The position numbers and the translations under genes are program-made. Of a DNA stretch of 64,000 nucleotides, positions 34,906 through 48,146 are shown piece after piece; within the stretch, counting starts at the first letter, position 1, and every line of letters begins with the position of its first letter. Location of the stretch: assembly GCA_015680685.1 (NCBI GenBank), contig MNCI01006555.1, positions 679,078 through 743,077 on the forward strand, in the 5' to 3' direction. The DNA comes from Gnetum montanum. Taxonomy: Eukaryota; Streptophyta; Gnetopsida; Gnetales; Gnetaceae. Under the pieces are notes generated by a model. The model was not told where the DNA came from, searched no databases, and saw only the letters and a program-made list of their open reading frames with translations.

Positions 34906-37570
34906 TGGAGGTCACAGAGAGGTAGCAAGACTCTCAATTCAAGAAGTATGGTCATTAGATGGCATATCCTCTTAAACCCCCATGTTGGCCTTACACCGAA
35001 TGGCATGGAGGGAGGAATTTACCAACATGGGATATGATACAAAGTTGCAAATTGGCTTGTTTGAATGCAAGAGATAGGCTATTGGAGGTTATACAAGAGT
35101 ATAAAGGTCAATTATAGTAACTAGGTGGTTGATTTATGTAATTTTGTAGTACTTCCTATTCATCCATGCTAAGTCAAAGTACTTAGCATAGATGAGGCCT
35201 CCCCCCAATGTAAAACTAGCAAATTAAAAGGTTTTAACCACTTTTCACTAGGTTTTCCAAGGTGTAGGGGTGGTCAAGAGTGATTGCATAGGCTCTTAGT
35301 TGTGTGGGCTTCTTCTAGGGGATCGATCTATGTGTAGTGGGTAATGTGGGGTATGAATGAGGGTTACCCTCTTTTTTTCCATACTAAACCCACCCCCTCC
35401 CTCCCCAAGGGGAATGAACTAGCGAATACACCCAAAGTGACTATTTTAGAAAAGTTTGATTCCCTTTTAGAGATTAGGGTTGAATAGTGCATGTAGAAAT
35501 TGCTAAAAATGGCCAAGAAAGTTATCTTTTTATGTTTTTAAGGGGTGGAAGACATGCTTCCACGTTGAGTATGATATCCACAATGTGGATGCATGGGAGT
35601 TGAGGCTTAGGTGTGGTTCTATGTGTTGAAGGGATCAAACCCCAACATTGACATAGCTACCAACCCAAAAAGTAGCATGTGTGAGGGCGTAGGGTAAGGC
35701 CCATGGTTTTACAAATTTAAAAAGTAAAAAATTAAGGAAAAAATAAAGGTATTTTTTGTTCCTACCCTCCTAGAGTTTAGTGTATGTGGAGTGGTCATAC
35801 ATAGAATTAGCAAGTAGGGGTTTAGGGTGGAAATGTTGGGTTTTATGTGTTTCTAATGCCCAAACTTATGAAAACTCATCATAAGTTAGCATTCTATTAA
35901 TTAACGCAATGAAGAAGAGCCTTTGCATCCATTTTTTTATAGTAGATCTTATCAACCTTTAGCATTGAAGCTTCCCTTCTCTCCTTTTCCTAGTGTTGAG
36001 GCTCTACCCTCTTCATATTTCAATTCTCCTCCCAATGTTGATCATCAATATGAAGAAAAATAGCAAAAATCCACACATTCAAATATCAAATGAAGCTACC
36101 AAAAGGGTTTCCACCTTTCCCAAGGCTATTTCCATCCAAGTGACTTCCTCATCAGTTCCAAGAAAGGACATTCTTTGCCTTTTGTATGGTATTCTAGCCA
36201 TTTTTGTGCTTTTCATGGTAGAAACGGGCCATTTTTCTTAGATCTAGTCAAAAGGAGTCAATAAAATGGAATTATAACAAAATACCACATCACAATTTGA
36301 CCATTTTCATGCAGATCTATGGTTATTTTGCTATTTTTACTTAGGTAAATAACATTTTTGAAATTAGGCTTGCTTTTTCAAGTGTTTTTTCTAAAAATCT
36401 CATGTTGGGGCCATTTTTTTAGATCTAGAGCTAAGGATTCATTAAAATTCAATTCTAATGACATCATACCCCATTATTTTGATGTTTTTTTTAATGAGTT
36501 GATGTTGGTTTGGATATTTTGGCTATAATATATGGCTATATAATGTCAAATTCATGTTTTTTATGCTTTTTGGTTCGAAAAAGCAAGTTATGTTGTGTAT
36601 CATTTTTTAGAAAAATGGCTTGATTTTTGCAAAATTTAACATCTTTGGTTTTTAGTGTTATATTTAAGCTTTGAAATGGCTATGGTCTTGTTTAATTTGG
36701 AGTTCTATTGGTCATGTTATGGCTATTTTGGTTTGCTTGTGTAATTAAGGGTTTGTACCATTTTTTATATTTTCGTCAACATTAATGAATTTTTTCTAAA
36801 ATATTGGCAGGGGTTTTGAATTTTTATTGAGTGTGGATGTGTAGGGCTTGATTCACTCTTTCAAATGGTGGTAGAATCACTATGTTTGAAGCTTACATGA
36901 ATTTTTTCCTAACCCTGCATGAATGGGGGTTGATGTTAATGGCTACAGTTTTGTTATTTTTGGCTATGTTTTGTACAAGAATGGTTACATGCTTTTAGTT
37001 GTAACAATCATGGCTAGAAAGTTCATGATTTCAGGTTTTCTTCCATGGTGGAATCATTGAAATTGGATCTAATATGATTTTTAAGAATTTTATGGTGAGG
37101 TTATGTTAATTTGTCTAAATTTGGTTGTAGCACTTTACCCCTTTGAGGATGGGTGTGGTTGTCATAGTTGAAATTATCAACCTCCATGCTCCTCAAGATT
37201 ATAACTAATGTTGTAAATTTTATTTTTTGTTTGTTTTTTTAAAAGATTTTTACTATTTTTATTAATTTTTTTACTTATTCTTATTATGGACAATTTTTCT
37301 ATGTTTTGATGCTTTTTCTAAATGCATGTTTTGTGCTAAGGCATAATCTTGGTTGTGATGCTTTTATTATGAAAATTTTGGCTATAAATTCTAGGAGAGA
37401 TTGCAGTAATATGGTTTTTTTTGTGACTTAATAAAATTTAGACCAACACCTTAGAGCTTTTTATGGGAGCTAATTTCACCCCTCACTAGAATGTGTAAAA
37501 TTTGTTAAGATGTTCTGAGTGCTAAAATGTTGTGCTAATGTTGTTGTTTTTTTATACTTTCCCCCTGTAG
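34906..37570. other. Upstream region or first intron of antisense gene copy 2
   Basis: It is AT-rich and mostly non-coding. An 82-codon open stretch at 35993-36241 might be a first exon but has no counterpart I could confirm. A pyrimidine-rich tract with CCCCCTGTAG ends at about 37570, a plausible splice acceptor that opens the first exon aligning to the other copies. Confidence 0.35.
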
Positions 37571-40500
37571 GATCCTACTCAAGCTAGTGCTCATTGTGGT
37601 TGAGCTAGTTGGCATCCTTTGCTTCCTTAGTTAACTTATGGACCACATCCCTCTGCTTCCTCAATTAACTTACATACCACAGCCCTCTCCTTGACTTGAC
37701 ATTGAAAAAGATGTCAACATGAATTTGGCAAGGGGCAAGGAATTTTCTTGCCTATCTTCCCCAAAACTTTAGTGTGATGATGTGGTCATAGTTATTTAAG
37801 AAAGTGGCTATGATTATCATGAATACTTTGCTTCCTAAGTTTGCATTATCGATGGACCAGAGACCTGATTTGCAAGAGAGCTAGCAGATTTCATCAGTCC
37901 ATGGTACTTGATGCAATATGATTAATACTTTGATGGTGTTACAAAGAGTCCACTCTTTGTTCCAAAATCCTACAAGAACTATGTATTGATTACAAGGGTA
38001 AGCATAGCTATTATAGGTTTTAATATTTTGGTTTTATCTAGTTTAATCTTCTCTCTTCTAACTTGTTGGTTTTTATACATGTCTTGTACGTACAATGTCA
38101 ATGATCAAGGTTTGATCAAGAATGATCAAACCTTGGCAGTGGTGCATACCGCATTGAATGATTTCACCAAAGGCCCCAAGATTAGACATGTTGTTTTTGA
38201 GTAGATAAGAGGGGAGTTCAATGAATATCCAACTAGATTTAACCTTGTTTATAAGAAGTGTATGGCTACCAAAATAGCACATAGCTAGTGGATGCCCCCT
38301 AAGGATATCAAAGATATGGGTATTATTGTTGGGCCACTACACAAGCTTTTCCAAGTAGGAAGAAGAAGAGTGAGAAATTGGGTATGTTGTTATGCTAAAG
38401 GTTTTATGGTTACTTAGGCTTTCATTAATTAATTATTTATTTATTTTTTTATGGATAAAACATAGTTGTATTGACACCAAACACTTATCTTTTGCTTATA
38501 GGGCCTTCCAATTCGACAGATGTTATCATACTTCTTACCATACATTTTGTGGAGAACCTCATGCTAAAGTTTGGTGAGGTGGAACCAATATAGAAATGAT
38601 TACTGGATAATGCATCTAAAGACATTCAAAAAAAACATTGCTCATGTAGGTTTGCTTGAGATCTTCATGGTGCCCAAACCTGTCATCCCTTCTACAAAGA
38701 TGCTAAACACCATTGACTCTTTTGATGAAAGATCTAAAGTGTTCCACACTACAGTATGGGGCCAATCTATCACTATTTTCATTAGTTCATCTACCTTCCA
38801 TGACTTATTTGGTATTCTCATTGATAGGATGATAGTTTCCACCAAACTGATGAAAGAGGTAGGCCATTGTGCAGAGGTTCAGGAATGGCTTGGTGCTACC
38901 AAGGGTCACTCTAGTCTTGCTTCCAGTAGCTTTACGAACCTTGATGCAAAAGGGTCTTATCCCTTGTTCAAATCCAGGGTATTCCCTAAACTATTATCAC
39001 AAAAGAAGGTGATTGGCATTGTGCAAGGATGAACCTTCAAGAAGGTTATGATGGAGGAGACTTGTTTTAACTAGGCTACTTCCTTGGCTATGAGCCTCAA
39101 AGAGGAAATTCTCAAAATTCATATATACTCTTCCACAATAGTCCACATGCACCATGAATTTTTTGTAGGCTATTTGAAGACGTTTGTAGAATTTTTGGTG
39201 GTGAGGAGAGGTGGATCATGGATGTGTTAAATCCCAAGGAAACTCTTTAGGCCTTGGATAAAGCATCTTTATCCAATCATGAGGGTCCAAAATCTACCAA
39301 AGGGTATGGGAGATTCACTATCCATGACAACCAAGGATCTTGATGTTACTTAGTGTGAATCCCCTAATAGCACAAGGGAGTTACCTCTTACGTTTCTAGT
39401 AAACATCAAAAGGGCTTAAAAATTGCATGTTGAAGCTATCAAAGTTGCTAGTGCTAATTTGAAGAGGCCCATAGAGGAAGCACCACTAGTAGAGCCTTCC
39501 TCCAAGAAAAATATTATCTTCAAGATCCCACACTTGGACCAGGTAATCACAGGTATACTTCTACTATGTTTTCTTTTCCTTTCTTCAATTATGTTTTGGG
39601 TTATGTTTTTGTTCTATGGTTATTCTTGTTAATTTATCTAAGGGTTTATGGCTACAGATCAATGATGGAACCTAGTAGCCCAAGTTACTACTGCAAAAGA
39701 AGAACAAAGGCAAGCAGAAGAGGCACATAGACATGCTAAATAGGAAGAGCAAAGATGTAGGGTTGTAGTAGAGGATGAATAGAGGTAGGTAGAGGAGGCA
39801 CTCTTGCAATAAGATATGGGTGATCTTGATTCTTTGTTCAGTGGGCCATTACTCAAGGAGTCTCTGATCGAAATCCCTAATGATGATGAAGACAATCATG
39901 AGAAGGAAGTGGAGAGCATAGGTATACTTATGCTCCAATTGTTATTTCCTATAGTTTTATTTTTGGTTTTAGAGTTCTTACTTATCTAACAATTGTTATT
40001 GTTATCATAATTCTTGAGCTAGCAACAAAGGCCCTTGTACCTTTGTTATGCATGAAATCATGGGTAGAGGTGCCAAAAAATATAGAATTAATGCATGAAA
40101 TGGCAAAGGACATCATTGGCCAGTTGTAACAAGTTGCGCCCAAAATTGATAAGAACTATGTTTTGATATGCTTTAGTCATTTTTATATGATATATATTTT
40201 ATGTCATGGCTATATTGTATATTGATTTTAAGATTATTATTTTTCTTGTTTTAGTGTCATCAACCACATGGGATCCAGCCCAAGACATGGAATTTGACTC
40301 CTTACCCAAAATTCCTTTTGACACCACACATGTCCCCTTAAAGCGTTATGAAATTGCCACTAATATAGTGACTTCATGTGCTAAGGCTTCATGGAAGATT
40401 CAAAGGTCTAATGAATCCTTATGGGAGTAGGTTATGATCTTTAAGAAGGAAAATAAAAGGTAAGTTGAGAGAATCCAAAATCTTGAGGAGCATAAGGCCT

Positions 40501-41227
40501 TCATGAAGGTCCAAGTGGAGAACTTGGGGGCCTTATAGACCAAGCAAATCATGTGGGCCTACTACTATCACACTATCCATGATAGGATTGCTCTTTTCCA
40601 AGAGTTTCATATGCAACAAATGTAGATGGACTTGATCTCTTAAAAGGTACAAGATTAGAAGGATATGATATGCCTATTTGAAATGGTTGAAGAAGAAGAT
40701 AACTAAATGGAAAAAGAAAGAGATATTTATTTAGGGCATTCAAGCTAAGAGTGTTTTTAACCTCTTTGAAAGCACTCTAATAGTGGTTGAGTCTCTTACT
40801 TGATAAATCACTACAACTGCAAATTAGGTTAATATGGCTACAATCTCATAGGAGCGACCATATTGAATGGATGTGGATAGAACCAACATCCTCACAGGCA
40901 TCAATTTAGGGGATATTAATTGGGCCAATATGATAGAAGACTAGATTCTTCAATGTTTCAAGACTGGCCTTCATCATCTTCCCCAAGAGCTGGATTCTCC
41001 ACAGGTATGATAACCTTTATGTTTTGCATTTAAGTTTTAGTCTATCTTTTTGGTTTTATATGTTTTGTTCATGTTATGATTTTGGATATTAGAGTTACTA
41101 ACTAGTTGTGTGTTGCTATCTTACAGGAATTTTATGATGTTGTGGCCCTAGTGGTGTAGGCAATGATGATGATGATGCACCACCACCTCCTCCTCCGAAT
41201 GCCCCTTTGGCACCATCAAATGCATGA
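37571..41227 (+). pseudogene. Antisense accessory gene, copy 2 (element C)
   Basis: It is homologous to the genes at 1-3365 and 51650-48147. An early exon (about 37720-37870) shares a VMMWS-LF block with copy 3. A 153-codon open piece (38571-39032) aligns over its length with copies 1 and 3 (FHDLFGIL..., LFKSRVFPKLL). Introns with GT-AG ends lie at about 38383-38501, 39542-39658, 39921-40024, 40150-40254 and 41005-41127. The 40.4-40.7 kb exon has a charged, probably coiled-coil segment. The last exon encodes GPSGVGNDDDDAPPPPPPN and stops at 41225-41227. Several exons contain stops. It is transcribed toward the protease end of the minus-strand element C. Function is unknown and I do not assign a Pfam family. 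Confidence 0.7.
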
Positions 41228-41599
41228 TGAGATAGTTTTTAGTATTTATTTAATTTTATGTTTGAATTTGTATGGCTTATGTTAGCTAGTACTTGAATTG
41301 TAGACATCTTATTATTTATGATTGATAGTTTTAACATTTATGCCACACAATGTGGCCATGGCTATGTTATTTTATCTTAAGATGTTTTAAATTTTAAGTT
41401 TTTGGTTTTGGTTTTGGCTATATATGTTGTTATTGCTTTATTATTTTAAGGTTCTAAGATTATAAACATTGAAATTATCTATACGAACTATGGCGATGTT
41501 GGCTATGATGAGAACTATAGGATTACGAATAAGGAAGGGTTACTTGCCATTATTTTTTGTTGTTGTTCTATTTAATAAAAGAAAAGGCATGATAGGCTA

Positions 41600-41820
41600 T
41601 AAATTTATCACTAGTTTAAGGTTGTGGTGGGCCACAATGCCAGTTCAAAGTCTTAGTGAACTGTAACATGAGTTTAAAGTCTTAGTAGACTATGGTGCTA
41701 GTGTAAAGTCTTAACAAATTGTGATGACAATTTAAGGCCTCAATAGGTCATAATGTTGGTTTAAGACCTCAGCAAGCCATGGTTTGCTAGTTTTAGGCCA
41801 TGGTAGGCCCTCAGAGTTAT
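41600..41820. repeat. GGCC minisatellite between antisense gene copy 2 and protease (copy C)
   Basis: About seven degenerate units of CTAGTTTAAGGTTGTGG or GTTTAAAGTCTTAG, ending GCTAGTTTTAGGCCATGG. The position is identical to 3598-3865 and 47655-47945. Confidence 0.75.
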
Positions 41821-42064
41821 ATGTTTTTTTGGTAAAAATTATATTTCTTAAATTATTATGGTTTTTTCAAACTTTACAATTTTTTTAAAGATTTTTGTTT
41901 TTGTCATGTATAAAATTAATGGAAAAGAAAGGTTGTAATACATAAGTAAAATAGAAATAAAAGTATAAATCTAGGATACTTGCATGAAGAGTAAAATAAA
42001 ATGCACAAACAAGCATAACAAATTGACAAAGAGAGGCTAAGCTATATGGCTACTGGCTATATGG

Positions 42065-44905
42065 TTATAAGGACATGGCTATAGGGACATTGTGTAGAAG
42101 GGTCAGGGGGTACTTCACGTGTGTAGACTCTTCCTAATTTTTGAAAGATTATGAAATGAGTAAGGTCTACTCTACACAAGTGTGTATTCACTAATGATGT
42201 TAAATGGGAATTCATCTCACAATGAATCTTACTACCTATCATAGTTGTCATTGGTTTTCTGGTCTCTCTTGGGTTGCTGGGTCTCATGCCTAGGAGTTTC
42301 TTCTTAAAACTCCACTTTAGAACCCTACTCTATGTCCATGTTGTTGATAGCTAGGGGAACTACATTATCACCATGAATGATTATCTAACTTTACTCATAA
42401 GAAAAGTGAATATCTTGATGGATGGGAAAGACACAGCTCATAACTAAGCTAACCAAGATCTTCCTAGGATAAGGTTAAACCCAGACATCTCCTCTACCAT
42501 CAAGTAACTTACAATTATGAGAAATTTCTTCCCTGCCACAAAATCTAAGAAGATAAAACCCTTAATAGTAACCCTCAATCCATTGAAAGATTTCAGAGTA
42601 GCTATTGAAAATTTTGGTATTTGCTCTATCAAGCCTAATTGTTCAACTATGGTGCACAATATAATGTTAGTAGCTACACCATCATCTACACACACTAAAT
42701 GTACTTTAAATTTTCCTACTTATATGGTTATGAAAAAATGAGCCCTAGTAATTTTTCCACTCTGGGGATTAACCTTAATTTTTCTATTGTGAAATGTCAA
42801 GGGTGTCAACTTGCCTTCCCTAGATGTGAAAGGAATCATTACTGGATGGATGGATTCCTCATTAGTGGGCATATCCTCACTAATAGTGATAGAAGTCAAC
42901 ATTTTGAATAACATCTCACGATGTATGGTAGAAGTCATGATTAATTCATACAAGCTTATAGTAGTGTTCTTTTGCTTAGGAGATTGTCTAACTTGATCTA
43001 TCGCATTGAGGAAGGTTTTCTCATTGGCTATGGGCTTGTCACCTCAATTGTGCTTCACCTCCTTCATGCACCCTAGAATGTGTACTTCAATTTTAGGTTG
43101 TGATTGTTGAAGCTTCTTCTCATTCTTTTGGCCATGAGCTTTGGGATTATCCTATGGTTTGTTGTTCAGAGTGGGTTAAGTAGAGGAGGTCATGGGTATG
43201 GCTGATATGGGAGTGGGCTTATTATTGGATTTTTTTTTCTTTTTCTTCTTCTTTTGCTTATTTGGAGCCTTTTGGTTGTCAATTTTTGGTTGTGAAGAAG
43301 AAGCAATAACATTAGCCACCACACAAGGTTGTTAGATGATTTTATTAGTTGGTGAGGTTCTGATTGGTTGGGCTACAGTGGGCTAGGGCACCTTATTTAT
43401 AAATGATTCTTTTGGAGCCACTTCTGATAGTCTCCTTATGATAAAAGGGGATCTTGACCTAGTGGAAGCTAAAAAAGCCCTTTTACCATAAGGGAACATA
43501 TGAGTCACAAATTGTTCTCTCAAGGATCTTTGATTATGATCTACATTAAACATTGATATGATATATGTAGCATTATTATCATTCAATGGATATTTGTATA
43601 CTTGCATCAATTTTTTTTTAGGTCAAATAGGATTGGATGCATCTAGAACCAACTCTTTCCTATCTATCATCTTTTGCAAGTCATCCTTTAGCACAAGACA
43701 GAAGTCTGTGTCATGACCAGGTAGTTGATGATAGTGGTAAAAGTAGTCTGTATTGAAGAATTTAGATAGTGGTGGGTTATCTTTTATTGTTCTAGTGGGA
43801 TCCTTGGCTACTTCACAAAGTCTATCATGTTTCTTTCGATAAGCTTTAGCCATCTACTTGTATTGGATATGTTCACTTTTCAATAATTTGTCTAACATAT
43901 TGAATGGTTTTAGCAGTAGTGGAGTGTATTTAGACCTATCCTTCCTTTCAAAATTGGATCTAGTCATTATCAATGTAGTTGCCCTATAGGCCAAAGGCTA
44001 GTTATCATAGTTATTATTGGTGAGAAATTTGGGTGACAAACCTCACTATGGATTGCATGATAGAAGAAAGATGTTGTGCTATTTTTGTGACTTGTGGGCC
44101 AAATAGAGAAAAGGATATCTATGCCAGTACTTGAGGCACAAATGGGATAAAGAAGGTATGTGACCCTTGTGTTTCTTGGGGATTCATAATGGACCCCATA
44201 TGTGTAGTTAGTAGATTTATGGTAGTGAAAGACACTATCAATGATTTTATATATTGAGACTACATTGTAAATGGCATCAATGTATTATGATTTGTTGTTT
44301 GTGGAACTACTTGAGTTTGATGTATGGCTATAACAGGTGTGGGATTTACCATAGTAGGGTAGGAAGGAGTGGAAGATGGTGGCATCATGCCCATATAGAA
44401 AACAAAAGCATTGGAGGAAGGATCTATGACCTTTGAGGAAGTTTGTTAGAATAATCCTTCCATGATGTCTTCAAGCTTATATTCTATCTTGAATTCATCC
44501 TCCTCTCCCATGTTGTTCCTCAAAGGTATGCTTTTCATCTTTCTCTTCCACGATAACCAGTTGGGCTAGGATGTTAGCATAGATGTCAATAAGAGGAATT
44601 TGATAAGATAGGGAAGGAATGTATTCTTTCCTATTCCAATGTATGAGTTTGAACTCCCTCTTAGCCTCAGCTTCAATTCATGGAATTAACATGCCTAACT
44701 ATATTTTAGCACAAATGAAGTTATAGCAATCTTCATTTATAGGTGCAAAATCAGGACTTTCCCCTCTAACTCTAAAAGATCACCTACACTCCATGATGGT
44801 AGGATCTTTGGGACCATAGATTCTCACAACTTATTGATCTAACCCACCATCATTGTAGTTGTAAGGCAACTTAGTTGATCATGTGAGAGACGGTTATTTT
44901 AATGG
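42065..44905 (-). pseudogene. gag-pro: Gag-protease of Ogre-like copy C (decayed)
   Basis: The N-terminal block (44.75-44.60 kb) reads YNFICAKI and aligns with copy F. The capsid core is mostly missing or unreadable: only about 0.6 kb separates the N-terminal block from the gag C-terminus, against about 1.7 kb in copy F. The gag C-terminus (43853-43623) carries FYHYHQLPGHDTDFC, the zinc-knuckle site with the first C replaced by Y. A lysine-rich run (KKKKKKK) follows near 43.23 kb. The protease region (42953-42444) has MCVDDGVATN and FNLILGRSWLA, so the catalytic D and G are present. A C-terminal tail runs to about 42065, with a GT at the position of the donor in copy D. Stops and frameshifts are present. 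Confidence 0.8.
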
Positions 44906-45425
44906 GAACTACTTGAGATAGGCTATGAAAATAAAAAATGATAGTAGATTCCAACAAATGAAAATGAAGAGAAATCAAAGAAAGCAAAACAATTGAAAAT
45001 AGGATACTTACTAAAAATAGCAAGTTGGGGATGAGGATGGTATACTTCCTTACCTAAAATGGAAAGGTAAAAAGGTGATGGCAAACCTTACCCACATTAA
45101 TCTTCTAGTTTTCACATTCCTTGATGCCAATGCTAGCTTCCTAGCTATCACACCACTAAATATGGTAGGGGGAAAAGAGGGGGTGAGATAGGAGGTTCTC
45201 ACACCTTATAAAGCCAACATTGATAAAAAAAGGAGGTGAAAACTATTAAAGCTGTAGTGAAAAGGATGCAAATTTTGAAAATTGTAATGGATATGAAGTT
45301 TAAATATGATGTAAACGAGTAAAAATGATTAAAAATAAATTACTATAAGTAGTAAAAGGGGGTTTACCCCTTTATCTAAAATGGAAAGCTGAGAACATTG
45401 GTCAAGCCAAGACTTCATTGGTTTC
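44906..45425. other. Short spacer between divergent copies C and D
   Basis: No gene and no LTR landmark is visible. It contains two related words, TTACCTAAAATGGAAAGG (45050) and TTTATCTAAAATGGAAAGC (45371), and is purine-rich near 45170-45210. It lies between the gag start of C (minus) and the broken gag of D (plus). Confidence 0.35.
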
Positions 45426-47474
45426 CTAGCTGAGAAACGGAAAAAGCCAAGACAACCACTATGGTGGCTGTGGTTGATGAAGCCAAGCCCAATAACAACA
45501 AGCAGATAACTAAGGCACCTAAACCCCTAGCCAACAGCAACAAAACATCAAGCTCTAGCAATGTGGGAATCAACCAACCCGCATCATCAAGGCCATGGAG
45601 AAAGCTCCCCCAAGGCCAAAATTTGAGTGCAAGGATCATTCAAAATATACCCCTTTGCCAATCAAGTCATCAAAACTTTTGGATTAACTACTTAGTGCTA
45701 GGTGCATTCAACACAAGAAAATGTTAAACGATGCTTGCAAATGCCATGAGAGGTATTTCGAGATCCTCCAAGACCCCTCTATGGCTATCCCCAATGAGCC
45801 TCCAGTACCCAAAAATTTTAGGCTGTACCGATTCTGGAAGTACCATCAGTTGCATAGCCATGACATGGATTACTACCTAGCATTGAAGGATGATATCCAA
45901 TGCATGATCGATCAAGACAAGCTAGTCCTTGATGAAAGTAGTCCTATCTAGCTAGAGAACCAGTCCATGAATGTCTATAAGGATCCATTAAATGCTAGCG
46001 GTGTAGGATACATTATTAATGCTATCAGCATTGATGATGATGCGAAGATAATACATGAACTATCTATGATCTGTGTGCCCTCTGGTGGCTTTGAAGCCTC
46101 AGTGTCAACTAGGCCATAGGCCTTCTTTGTCATCAAGGTACCACCTTGAGCACTCGTCACACCTTTTTTGGTTCGGGCCCCGCAGCACATTGCGGCAACA
46201 ACCCAAGCACCTTTTGTCATAAGGGAACCAAAACGTATGAACACCCCATCTTCCCAAGGCCTAGTGGTTGGGACTACATCATAGCTTTCCTGCCTAAAGA
46301 AGCGTGACAAGTGACTGGCTGACAAGATGGTTGAGGAATGCACCGAACTAGGTCCCCTTAAGCCTACCCCTCTATCAGCAGTTCCCATGGCACCATCGCA
46401 TAAAGCTATTAACATAGACATGAATATGCAACAAGAAACCACCAAGGCTCAAAATCCCACTACCCAACAAAAATCCAAGTCTCCTCCTCCTTGAGAAATC
46501 TATCTCTTAGGGCATGTGGAGGAAATAAAGACCACTAAACAACTAAATGATGGACAATATTTTCTAAATGCATTTGCATAGGTCAAGTAAGCTCTAAAAC
46601 AAAAGAATACAACTTTGAGCCTATACGATTTAATAATGACTTCTTCCATGCATTATGAGTCTTTTTTTGCATGTTGGCATCCATTCCTATTAAGGAAGAT
46701 ATGCCAATAGAGAAAAAGGCTATCCATGTCGTAATGCTCCCACCTATGACTGAAGAACCAAAGCCAATGCTCTTGACCTTTCACAATGAAGCCATCAAAG
46801 CTGACCTCGAGAAGGGTCAAGTAGCTACTACACCCATGTTCATAACAATTTGTGTGAATCAATACAAGATTCGCAAAGTGCACATAGATGATGGGGCAGC
46901 AACCAACATTATCTCATTCCCTATTGTCAATAAGCTTGGCTTGGTGGATCAAATTAAGCCAACAAAAATGGCCTATTTAAAGTCTTTCAATGGAGCATGT
47001 GTGGTTTTCAAGGGAATATTCATGATTGATTTTATGGCAAGGGAGCAATTCCCCACTAATGCACAATTCATTGTGATTAAGGAGATTCTTGGATTCAACT
47101 TAATCCTAGGGAGATCTTGGTTAGCCCAACTATGAGCTATCTCTTCACCAATCCACCAAGAGATCAACTTACCTTATGAGGGTGGAGAAGTGGTGATCTT
47201 TGATGACAACATAGTTCCTTGGGCCATCAACAATGTAGACATTGAGTAAGGGTCGAAGGTAGAAATCTCCAAAGACATACCACCTATTTGCAATGAAAAT
47301 CAATGTTGTTCGGAAAATGAACCAAGCAAAACAAACAATCCCCATGAGAAAACTCTATGGGAAGAATTTCCTTTTTCGATGGTAGATAATAGCCTAGGAG
47401 AGTATTTCCTTGTGTCTTCTAGGCCTTATGCATCACCTAACCCACATCGAGTTAGGAAACATCTACGTAATTAG
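45426..47474 (+). pseudogene. gag-pro: Gag C-terminus and protease of Ogre-like copy D (N-terminus missing)
   Basis: It begins in the middle of gag (VVDEAKPNN, aligned with E1 and lying after the capsid in F), so roughly 500 N-terminal codons are absent. The C-terminal gag block (45721-45951) has FWKYHQLHSHDMDYY, with both zinc-binding cysteines gone (W and Y). The linker (46.08-46.25 kb) keeps two or three copies of the PFFVIKVP-type motif. The protease (46671-47135) has HIDDGAATNIISFP, an intact D-D-G-A site, and FNLILGRSWLAQL. The tail runs to PHRVRKHLRN and TAG at 47472-47474. A GT at 47467 just before this stop is the candidate donor of the sense intron. Confidence 0.85.
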
Positions 47475-47654
47475 GGCATGTCTCTAACTTGCTTATTCTT
47501 CTAACTTGTCTTTAGCCCTTTTTGGTCTGTATAGTTTCAGTTTTTAGTATGATTACTTCTTGCATTATTTATGCTTTCATTTAGCCATAAAAAAACAACA
47601 AAAGCAAAAAAAAAACAACAACAACAAAAACACAAAAAAAAAAAAAGAGCACAA

Positions 47655-47945
47655 CATGGCCCAAAATGGCCTTAAACTACAACATGGCCTAAAATGGCCT
47701 TAAACTATTACATGGCCCTCCAAGGCATAAAACTAGCAACCAAATTTCTTCCATAGGATGTGGGGCCCGAAATGGCCTTAAACTAGCAATGGCCCAAAAT
47801 GGCTTTAAACTAGCAACAGCCTGAAATGACCTTAAGCTATTGCATCACTTGCCAAGGCCTAAAACTGGTAATGGATTTTCTTTTACACAATGGCCCAAAA
47901 TGACCTTAAACTAGTGCATGGGGTCCACAAGGGGCCTAATTACAT
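47655..47945. repeat. GGCC minisatellite (copy D, protease side)
   Basis: About ten units of ATGGCCCAAAATGGCCTTAAACTAGCA follow an A-rich tract (47588-47646). This is the reverse complement of the array at 3598-3865, as expected for the opposite orientation of the element. Confidence 0.85.
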
Positions 47946-48146
47946 CAGAAAAAATCTAAAGTGATATTAACTAAAATATAAGTTAAAATGATATCACCAA
48001 AGATCAATACATAAATAAAATAAGTATCATGCTTTCATTAAATCATAAACAAAATACATAGTCTAGGGTTACATCCACATCAAAAGATATAAAAACTTCC
48101 CAACAACAAGGCTACATCACAAATTTTTTAATGTATTAATGGGAAG

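Noticed and set aside
35993-36241. 82-codon open stretch considered as the first exon of antisense gene copy 2
   Set aside because: I could not find a counterpart upstream of copies 1 or 3. It is kept only as a possibility.
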